From the NCBI GenBank assembly GCA_023375785.1, contig SZWC01009555.1:6190-39050 (forward strand): a DNA stretch of 32,861 bases, given 5' to 3'. Below, piece after piece: positions 20,834-30,866 of this stretch. The notes under the pieces were generated by a model, which saw only the letters and a list, made by a program, of their open reading frames with translations, had not been told where the DNA came from and did not search any database. This DNA comes from Penium margaritaceum (lineage: Eukaryota; Streptophyta; Zygnematophyceae; Desmidiales; Peniaceae). Made by a program: the position numbers and the translations under genes. How positions within the stretch are numbered: the first letter of the stretch is position 1; every line of letters begins with the position of its first letter.

Positions 20834-21780
20834 AACACGAGTCAGCCACGGTCAGAGTGCCCAATCACAATTTACATGTATAGGCATGACCTTGCAGGTA
20901 TGAATAAGGTAAAAAACCTGTGGCTTGGCACGGTTATTGTGCACAATGCCTTGACAAAGTTGGCATGTGGCACTGACCATGACCACAAAGTTTACCAAGT
21001 ACCTTAAACGACTATGAATCATAACACGAGTCAACCACCATCAAAGTGTCCAATCACAGTGCAGATGTACTAGGAATGATCTTGCAGGTGCAAACAAGGT
21101 AGAATACTGGTGGCTCGATGTGGCTATTGTGTGGAATGCCTTAAAACCGTTGGCATGTGCCACTGACCATGACCACAAATATATCCTAGTGACGTTTACT
21201 ACTATTGATCATAACACGAGTCCGTCACGGTCCGAGTGTCCAATCACAGTGCAGATGTACTAGACATGATCTTGCACGTGCAAACAAGGTAGAATACTGG
21301 TGACTCGGTGTGGCTATGGTGTGCAATGCCTTGACAAAGTTGGCATGTGCCACTGACCATGACCACAAAGTTTACCAAGTTCATTATACGGCTATGAATC
21401 ATAACACGAGTCAGCCACGGTCAGAGTGTCCAATCACAGTGCAGATATAGTGGGCATGACCTTACAGGTATAAACAAGGTATAATACGGGTGGCTCGGTG
21501 TGGCTTGTGTGCAATACCTTGACAAAGTTGGCATGTACCACAGACCATGACCTCAAATGTATCTAAGTGACGTTTACTTCTACTGATCATAACACGAGTC
21601 AGCCACATTCAGAGTGTCCAATCACACTGCAAAAGTACTAGGAATGATCTTGCACATTCAAACAAGGTAGAATACTGGTAGCTCGGTGTGGCTATTGTAC
21701 GCAATGCCTTGAAAAAGTTGGCATGTTCCACTGACCATGACCACAACGTTTACCAAGTGAATTTAACTTCTATGAATCGT
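20834..21780 (+). repeat. Five-monomer segmental duplication, copy 1
   Basis: Matches 25020-25972 monomer by monomer. Shared rare variants in order: 'cacggttattgtg' with 'catgtggcactg', 'ttgtgtggaatgcc', 'atatatcctagtgac', 'cacgagtccg', 'ttgcacgtgcaaac' with 'ctggtgact', a 'ttcatta' tail, 'taatacgggtggctcgg', 'ccacagaccatgacc', and 'aaagtactaggaatgatc'. Confidence 0.85.
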
Positions 21781-22092
21781 AACACGAGTCAGCCACAATC
21801 AGAGTGCCCAATCACAGCGCACATCTAATATGCATGACCTTGCAGGTATAAACAAGGAAAAACATTGGTGTATTGGCACGGCTATTGTGCGCAATGCCTT
21901 GACAAAGTTGGCATGTGCCACTGACCATGACCACAAAGTTTACCAAGTACCTTAAACGGCTATGAATCACAACACGAGTCAGCCACGGTTAGAGTGTCCA
22001 ATCACAGTGCAGGTATACCGGGCAGGACCTTACAGGTCTAAACAAGGTAGAATACTGGTGGCTCGGTGTGGCTATTGTGCGCAATGCCTTGA
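21781..22092 (+). repeat. Segmental duplication extension, copy 1
   Basis: Continues the preceding block and matches 26353-26664: 'cacagcgcacatctaatatg', 'aaacaaggaaaaa', 'gtgcaggtatac' and 'ggaccttacaggtctaaac'. It runs into the second assembly gap. Confidence 0.75.
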
Positions 22093-22302
22093 NNNNNNNN
22101 NNNNNNNNNNNNNNNNNNNNNNNNNNNNNNNNNNNNNNNNNNNNNNNNNNNNNNNNNNNNNNNNNNNNNNNNNNNNNNNNNNNNNNNNNNNNNNNNNNNN
22201 NNNNNNNNNNNNNNNNNNNNNNNNNNNNNNNNNNNNNNNNNNNNNNNNNNNNNNNNNNNNNNNNNNNNNNNNNNNNNNNNNNNNNNNNNNNNNNNNNNNN
22301 NN
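22093..22302. other. Assembly gap (210 N)
   Basis: A run of 210 undetermined bases. The flanks are within a monomer on both sides; a gap of 11 or 201 bases would keep the 190-bp phase, so the stated length is about 9 bases off one missing monomer. Confidence 0.98.
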
Positions 22303-24082
22303 TGTGCCACTGACCATGACCACAAAGTTTACGAAGTGAGTTTAACTTCTACGAATCTTAACACGCGTCAGCCACAGTTAGAGTGCCCAATCACAGTGCA
22401 GATGTATTGGGCTTAACCTTGCAGGTATAAACAAGGTAGAATATTGGTGGCTCGGTGTGGCTATTGTGCGCAATGCCTTGACAAAGTTGGCATGTGCCAC
22501 TGACCATGACCACAAAGTTTACCAAGTGACTTTAACTTCTACGAATACTAACACGAGTCAGCCACGGTCAAAGCGTCCAATCACAGTTCAGATGTACTGG
22601 ACATGAACTTGCAGGTATACACAAGGTAAAAAACCTGTGGCGTGGCACGGCTATTCTGCGCAATGCCTTGACAAATTTGGCATGTGGCACTCACCATGCC
22701 CACAAAGTTTACCAAGTACATTAAACGGCTATGAATCATAACACAAGGCAGCCACGGTCAGAGTGTCCAATCACAGTGCATATGTACTGTGCATGATCTT
22801 ACAGGTATAACGAAGGTAGAATACTGGTGGCTCGGTGTGGCTATTGTGGGCAGTGTCTTGACAAAGTTGGCATGTGCCACTGACCATGACCACAGAGTGT
22901 ACGAAGTGACTTTAACTTCTTTCAATTGTAACACGTGTCAGCCATAGTCGGAGTGCCCAATCACAGTATACATCTTATATGCATGACCTTGCAGGTACAA
23001 ACTGGGTAAACTTCCGGTATCTTGGCACGGCTATTGTGCACAATGCCTTGACAAAGTTGGCACGTGCCACTGACCATGACCACAAAGTTTACCATGTGAC
23101 TTTAACTTCTACAAATTGTAACACGAGTCAGCCACAGTCAGAGTGCCCAATCACAAATCAGATGTACTAGGGATGACCTTGCACATATAAACAGGGTAAA
23201 AAACCGTTGTCTTGGCACGGCTATTGTGCGCAATGACTTTACAAAGTTGGCATGGGCCACTGACCATGACCACAAAAATTACCAAGTACCTTAAACGGCT
23301 ATGAATCATAACACGAATTCACCACGGTCAGAGTGTCCACTCACATTGCAGATATACTGGGCATGACCTTGCAGGTGCAAACAAGGTAGAATACTGGTGG
23401 CTCGGTGTGGCTATTGTGCGCAATGCCTTGACAAAGTTGGCATGTGCCACTGACCATGACCACAAATGTATCCAAGTGACTTTTACTTCTATTCATCATA
23501 ACACGAGGCAGCCACGGTCAGTGTGTCCAATCACACTGCAGATGTACTAGGCATGATCTTGGAGGTACAAACAAGGTAGAATACTGGTGGCTTCGGGTGG
23601 CTATAGTGCGCAATGCCATGACAAAGTTGGCATGGGCCACTGGTCATGACCACCAAGTTTACCAAGTACCTTAAGCGGCTATGAATCATAACACGAGTCA
23701 GCCACGGTCAGAGTGTCCAATCACAGTGCAGCTGTACTAGGCATGACATTGCAGGTACAAACAAGGTAGAACACTGTTGGCTCGGTGTGGCTATTGTGCG
23801 CAATGCCTTGACAAAGTTGGCATGTGCCACTGACCATGACCACAAAGTTTACCAAGTGACTTTAACTTCTACGAATCGTAACATGAGTCAGCCACAGTCA
23901 GAGTGCCCAACCATAGTGCACATATAATATGCATGACCTTGCATGTATAAACAAGATAAAAAACCGGTGGTTTGGCACGGCTATTGTGCACAATGCATTG
24001 ACAAGGTTGACATGTGCCACTGACCATGACCACAAATGTATCCAAGTGACTTTTACTTCTATTGATCATAACACGAGTCAGT

Positions 24083-24749
24083 CACGGTCAGAGTGTCCAA
24101 TCACAGTGCACATCTAATATGCATGACCTTGCAGGTATAAACAGGGTAAAAAACCGGTGTCTTGGCACGGCTATTGTGCCCAATGCCTTGACAAACTTGG
24201 CATGTGCCATTGACCATGACCACAAAGTTTACCAAGTACAGTAAACGGCTATGAATCAAAACACGAGTCAGCCACGGTCAGAGTGTCCAATCACAGTGCA
24301 CATCTAATATGCATGACCTTGCAGGTATAAACAGGGTAAAAAACCGGTGTCTTGGCACGGCTATTGTGCCCAATGCCTTGACAAACTTGGCATGTGCCAT
24401 TGACCATGACCACAAAGTTTACCAAGTACAGTAAACGGCTATGAATCAAAACACGAGTCAGCCACGGTCAGAGTGTCCAATCACAGTGCACATCTAATAT
24501 GCATGACCTTGCAGGTATAAACAGGGTAAAAAACCGGTGTCTTGGCACGGCTATTGTGCCCAATGCCTTGACAAACTTGGCATGTGCCATTGACCATGAC
24601 CACAAAGTTTACCAAGTACAGTAAACGGCTATGAATCAAAACACGAGTCAGCCACGGTCAGAGTGTCCAATCACAGTGCACATCTAATATGCATGACCTT
24701 GCAGGTATAAACAGGGTAAAAAACCGGTGTCTTGGCACGGCTATTGTGC
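24083..24749 (+). repeat. Perfectly identical 190-bp monomer run (3.5 copies)
   Basis: Sequence 24111-24300 is repeated without a mismatch at 24301-24490 and 24491-24680, and the identity extends to 24749. The unit is chimeric: an M1/M2-like start ('gagtgtccaatcacagtgca') joined to an M3 middle ('catctaatatgcatgacc', 'ccggtgtcttggcacgg') with private variants 'gtgcccaatgcc', 'acaaacttggc' and 'gccattgacc'. Confidence 0.95.
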
Positions 24750-25019
24750 ACAATGCCTTGACAAAGCTGGCACGTGCCACTGACCATGACCACAAATGTA
24801 TCCAAGTGACTTTTACTTCTATTGATCATAACACGGGTCACCCACGGTCAGAGTGTCCAATCACAATGCAGATTAACTAGGCATGATCTTGCAGGTCCAA
24901 TCAAGGTATAATACTGGTGGCTCGGTGAGGCTATTGTGCGCAATGCCTTGACAAAGTTGGCATGTGCCACTGACCATGACCACAAAGTGTACCAAGTGAC
25001 TTTAACTTATACGAATCGT

Positions 25020-25972
25020 AACACGAGTCAGCCACGGTCAGAGTGCCCAATCACAGTTTAGATGTACTATGCATGACCTTGCAGGTATAAACAAGGTAAA
25101 AAACGTGTGGCTTGGCACGGTTATTGTGCGCAATGCCTTGACAAAGTTGGCATGTGGCACTGACCATGACCATAGAGTTTACCAAGTACCTTAAACGGCT
25201 ATGAATCATAACACGAGTCAACCATGGTCAGAGTGTCCAACCACAGTGCTGATGTACTAGGCATGATCTTGCATGTGCAAACAAGGTAGAATACTGGTGG
25301 CTCGGTGTGGCTATTGTGTGGAATGCCTTGAAAACGTTGGCATGTGCCACTGACCATGACCACAAATATATCCTAGTGACATTTGCTCCTATTGATCATA
25401 ACACGAGTCCGCCACGGTCAGAGTGTCCAATCACAGTGCAGATGTACTAGGCATGATCTTGCACGTGCAAACAAGTTAGAATACTGGTGACTTGGTGTGG
25501 CTATTATGTGCAATGCCTTGACAAAGAAAGTTGGCATGTGCCAGTGACCATGACCAGAAAGTTTACCAATTTCATTAAACGGCTATGAATCATAACACGA
25601 GTCAGCCACGGTCAGAGTGTCCATCACAGTGAAGATATACTGGGCATGACCTTACAGGTATAAACAAGGTATAATACGGGTGGCTCGGTGTGGCCATTGT
25701 GTGCAATACCTTGACAAAGTTGGCATGTGCCACAGACCATGACCACAAATGTATCCAAGTTACGTTTACTTCTATTGATCATAACAGGGGTCAGCCACAG
25801 TCAGAGTGTCAAATCACAATGTGAAAGTACTAGGAATGATCTTACAGGTTCAAACAAGGTAGAATTCTGGTAGCTGGGTGTGGCTATTGTGCGCAATACC
25901 TTGAAAACGTTGTCATGTGCCACTGACCATGACCACACAGTTTACCAAGTGACTTTAACATCTATGAATCGT
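25020..25972 (+). repeat. Five-monomer segmental duplication, copy 2
   Basis: Partner of 20834-21780, about 4.19 kb (22 monomer lengths) downstream, with the same order of rare variants. It has its own small changes, such as the 'aaag' duplication in 'gacaaagaaagttgg'. Confidence 0.85.
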
Positions 25973-26352
25973 AACACGAGTCAGCCACAGTCAGAGTGCC
26001 TAATCACAGTGAACATCTAATATGCATGACCTTGCATTTACAAACAAGGTAGAAAACCAGTGGCTTGGCATGGCTATTGCGCGCATTGCCTTGACTTAGT
26101 TGGCATGTGCCACTGACCATGACCACAAATGTATCCAAGTGACATTTACTTCTATTGATCATAATACGAGTCAGCCACGGTCAGGGTGTGCAATCACAGT
26201 GTAGATATACAGGGCATGACCTTACAAGTATAAACAAGGTACAATACTGGTGGCTCGGTGTGGCTATTGTGCGCAATGCCCCGACAAAGTTGGCATGTGC
26301 CATAGACCATGACCACAACGTTTACCAAGTGACTTTAAGTTTTACGAATCGT

Positions 26353-26664
26353 AACACGAGTCAGCCACGGTCAGAGTGCCCAATCACAGCGAAAATCTAA
26401 TATGCATGACCTTGCACGTATAAACAAGGAAAAAAACTGGTGTCTTGGCACGGCTATTGTGCCCAATGCCTTGACAAACTTGGCATGTGCCATTGACCAT
26501 GACCACAAAGTTTACCAAGTACCTTAAACGGCTATGAATCATAACACGAGTCAGCCACGGTAAGAGTGTCAAATCACAGTGCAGGTATACTGGGCTGGAC
26601 CTTACAGGTCTAAACAAGGTAGAATACTGGTGGCTCGGTGTGGCTATTGTGCGCAATGCCTTGA
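26353..26664 (+). repeat. Segmental duplication extension, copy 2
   Basis: Partner of 21781-22092, but separated from the rest of its block by 25973-26352, exactly 380 bp or two monomers. Its 'gtgcccaatgcc', 'acaaacttggc' and 'gccattgacc' variants are the same as in the perfect run at 24083-24749. Confidence 0.75.
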
Positions 26665-29600
26665 TAAAGTTGGTACGTGTCACTGACCATGACCACAAAT
26701 CTTACCAAGTAACTTTAACTTCTAAGAATCGTAACACGAGTCAGCCACAGTCAGAGTGCCCAATCACAGTGCACGTATAACATGCATGACCTTGCAGGCA
26801 TAAATAAGGTAAGAAACCGATGGCATGGCATGGCTATTGTGCGCAATGCCTTGACAACGTTGGCATGTGCCACTGACCATGACCACAAAATACCAAGTAC
26901 CTTTAACGGCTATGAACACGAGTCAGCCACGGTCAGAGTGTCCAATCTCAGTGCACATATACTGGGCATGACCTTCGAGGTGTAAACAAGGTACAATACA
27001 GTTTGCTTGGTGTGGCTATTGTGCGCAATGTCTTGCCAAAGTTGGCATGTGCCACTGACCATGCCCACAAACGTATCCAAGTGACATTTACTTCTATTGA
27101 TGAAAACAGGAGTCACCCACAGTTCGAGTGTCCAATCACAGTGCAGATTTACTAGGCATGATCTTGCAGGTGCAAACAAGGTAGAATACTGGTGGCTTGG
27201 TGTGGCTATTTTGCGCAATGCCTTCACAATGTCGGCATGTGCCACTGACCAAGACCACAAAGTGTTCCAGGCGACTTTAACTTCTACGAATTGTAACATG
27301 AGTCAGCCACGGTTAGAGTGCCCAGTCACAGTGCACATCTAACATGCATGACCTTGCATGTATAAAAAAGGTGAAAAACCGGTGGCTTGGCACGGCTATT
27401 GCGCGCAATGCCTTGACAATGTTGGCATGTGCCAGTTACCATGACCACAAAGTATACCAAGTACCTCACACGGCTATGAATCATAACACGAGTCAGCCAC
27501 GGTCAGAGTGTCCGATCACAGTGCAGATGAACTAGGCATGACCATGCAAGTACAAACAAGGTAGAAAACGGGTGGCTCGGAGTGGCTATTGTGCGCAATG
27601 CCTCGACAAAGTTGTTATGTGCCACTGCCCATGACCACGGATGTATCCAAGTGACTTTTACTTCTATGGATCATAACACGAGTCAGCCACGGTCAGAGTA
27701 TCCAATCACAGTGCAGATGTACTAGGCATGATCTTGCATGTATAAACAAGGTAGAAAACTAGTGGCTCGGTGTGGCTATTGTGCGCAATGCCTTGACAAA
27801 GTTGGCATGTACCTCTGACCATGACCACAAATGTATCCAAGTGACGTTTACTTCTATGTTATAACACAAGTCAGCCACGGTCAGAGTGTCCAATCACAGT
27901 GCAGATGTACTAGGCATGATCTTGCAAGGGCAAACAAGGTAGAATACTTGTGGCTTGGCATGGCTATTATGTGCAATGCCTTGACAAAGTTGGCATGTGC
28001 CACTGACCATGACCAAAAGGTTTACCAAGTGCCTTTAACTTCTACGAATCGTAACACGATTCAGCCACAGTCAGAGTGCCCAATCACAGTTCATATGTAC
28101 TAGGCATGAAAATTGTAGGTATAAAAAAGGTAAAACACCGCTGGCTTGGCACGGCTATTGTGCGCAAGGCCTTGACAAAGTTGGCATGTGCCACTGACAA
28201 TGACCACAAAACTTACCAAGTACCTTAAACGGCTATGAATCATAACACCCGTCAGCCACGGTCAGAGTGTCCAATAACAGTGCAAATATACTGGGCATGA
28301 CCTTGCAGGTTCAAACTGGGTATAATTCTGGTGGCGCAGTTTGGCTATTGTGCGCAATGCCTCGACAAAGTTGGCATGTGCCACTGACCAAGACCACAAA
28401 TGTATCCAACTGACTTTTACTTCTATTGATCATAACACGAGTCAGCCACGATCAGAGTGTCCAATTACAGTGCAGATGTACTAGGCATGATCTTGCAGGT
28501 TCAAACAAGGTAGAATGCTGGTGGCGTGTGTGGCTATTGTGTGCAATGCCTTGACAAATTTGGCATGTGCCACTGACCATGACCACAATTACATCCAAGT
28601 GACTTTTATTTCTATTCATCATAACACGAGTCAGCCACGGTCAGAGCATCCTATCACAGTATGATGTACTAGGCATCATTTTGCAGGTGCAAACAAGGTA
28701 GAATACTGGTGGCTCGGTGTGGCTATTGTGCACAATGCCTTGACAAAACTGGCATGTGCCACTGACCATGACCACAAGTGTATCCAAGTGACGTTTACTT
28801 CTATTGATCATAACACGAGTCAGCCATGGTGAGATTGTCCAGTCACAGTGCATGTGTAGTAGGCATGATCTTGCGGGTACAAACAAGGTAGAATACTGGT
28901 GGCTCGGTGTGGCCATTGTGCGCAATGCCTTGACAAAGTTTGCATGTGCCTCTGACCATGACCACAAAGTTTACAAGTGACTTTAACATCTAGGAATCGT
29001 AACATGAGTCAGCCACGGTCAGAGTACCCAATCACAGTGCACATCTAATATGCAAGACCTTGCAGGTATAAACGGGGTAAAAAACCGGTGGCTTGTTACG
29101 GCTATTGTGCAAAATGCCTTGACGAAGTTGGCATGTGCCACTGACCATGACCACAACGTTTACCAAGTGCATTAAACGGCTATGAATCATAACACGAGTC
29201 AGCCACGTTCAGAGTTTCCAATCTCAGTGCAGATGTACTAAGCATGATATTGCAGGTGCAAACAAGGTATAATACTAGTGGATCGGTGTGGCTATTGTAC
29301 GCAATGCCTTGACAAAGTTGGCATGTGCCACAGACCATGACCACAAAGGTTTCCATGTGACTTTAACTTCTATGAATCGTAACACGAGTTAGCAACAGTC
29401 AGAGTGCCCAATCACATTGCAGATGTACTAGGCACAATATTTCACGTGCAAACAAGGTAGAATACTGGTGGCTTGGTGTGGCTATTGTGCGCAATGCCTT
29501 GATAAAGTTGACATGTGCCACTGAACATGACCACAAAGCTTACCAAGTGACTTTAACTTCTAATAATTGTAACACGAGTCAGCCACAGTTAGAGTTCCGA

Positions 29601-30441
29601 ATCACAGTGCACATCTAATACGCATGGCCTTGCAGGCATAAGCAAGGTAAAAAACTGGTGGCTTGGCATGGCAATTGTGCGCGATGCCTTGACAAAATTG
29701 GCATGTGCCACTGACCATGACCACAAATTTTACTGAGTACCTTAAACGGCTATGAATCATAACACGAGTCAGCCACGGTCAGAGTGTCCAATCGCAGTGC
29801 AGATGTACTAGGCATGATCTTCCAGGTATACAAAAGGTAGAATACTGGTGGCTTGGTGTGGCTATTGTGCGCAATGCCTTGACAAAGTTGGCATGTGCCA
29901 CTGACCATGACCACAGATGTATCCAACTGACTTTTACTTCTATTGATCATAACAAGAGTCAGCTACGGTCAGACTGTCCAATCATATTTGAAGATGTACT
30001 AGGCATGACCTTGCAGGTGCAAACAAGGTAGAATACTGGTGGCTTGGCACGGCTTTTGTGTGCAATGCCTTGACAAAGTTGGCATGTGCCACTGACCATG
30101 ACCACAAAGCTTACCAAGTGACTTTAACTTCTACGAATCGTAGCACGATTCAGCCACAGTCAGAGTGCCCAATCACAGTTCAGATGTACTAGGCATGACC
30201 TTGTAGGTATAAACAAGGTAAAACACCGGTGGCTTGGCACGGCGACTGTGCGCAGTGCCTTGACAAAGTTGGCATGTGCCACTGACCATGACCACAAAGT
30301 TTACCAAGTACGTTGAATGGCTATAAATAACAACACGAGTCAGCCACGGTCAGAGTGTCAAATCACAGTGCAGATATGCTGGGCATGACCTTGCAGGCAC
30401 AAACAAGGTAGAATACTGGTGGCTCGGTGTGGCTATTGTAC

Positions 30442-30866
30442 GCAATGCCTTGACAAAGTTGGCATGTGCCACTGACCATGACCACAGATGTATCCAACTG
30501 ATTTTTTCTTCAATTGATCATAACACGAGTCAGCCACTGTAAGAGTGTTCAATCACAGTGCAGATGTACTAGGCATGATCTTGCAGGTTCAAACAAGGTA
30601 GAATTTGGGTGGCTCGGTGTGGCTATTGTGTGCAATGCCTTGACAAAGTTGGCATGTGCCACTGACCATGACCACAGATGTATCCAACTGATTTTTTCTT
30701 CAATTGATCATAACACGAGTCAGCCACTGTAAGAGTGTTCAATCACAGTGCAGATGTACTAGGCATGATCTTGCAGGTTCAAACAAGGTAGAATTTGGGT
30801 GGCTCGGTGTGGCTATTGTGTGCAATGCCTTGACAAAGTTGGCATGTGCCACTGACCATGACCACA
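30442..30866 (+). repeat. Perfect tandem duplication of a 190-bp monomer
   Basis: The run at 30442-30676 recurs without mismatch 190 bp later, at 30632-30866. It includes rare variants 'gatgtatccaactgattttt', 'cttcaattgatc', 'gccactgtaagagtgttc' and 'gaatttgggtggc'. Confidence 0.93.

Larger units (their letters stand above)
16120..22092 (+). repeat. 190-bp satellite array, segment 4
   Basis: About 31 monomers from the retrotransposon to the second gap, in the same orientation as before the element. The first partial monomer resumes at offset 37 and is class M1 with private variants 'tagaaaacgggtggctcgg' and 'aatgccctgac' also seen near 5780-5840. A local AT-rich variant 'taaaattttttaaaaaaacc' lies at 18241-18260. 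No gene is seen. Confidence 0.97.

Noticed and set aside
21962..22339. Frames running through the N gap.
   Set aside because: They consist mostly of undetermined residues and carry no information.
24083..24749. Regular direct repeats resembling a CRISPR array.
   Set aside because: Whole 190-bp units are identical with no unique spacers between short repeats, and the setting is a eukaryotic satellite.
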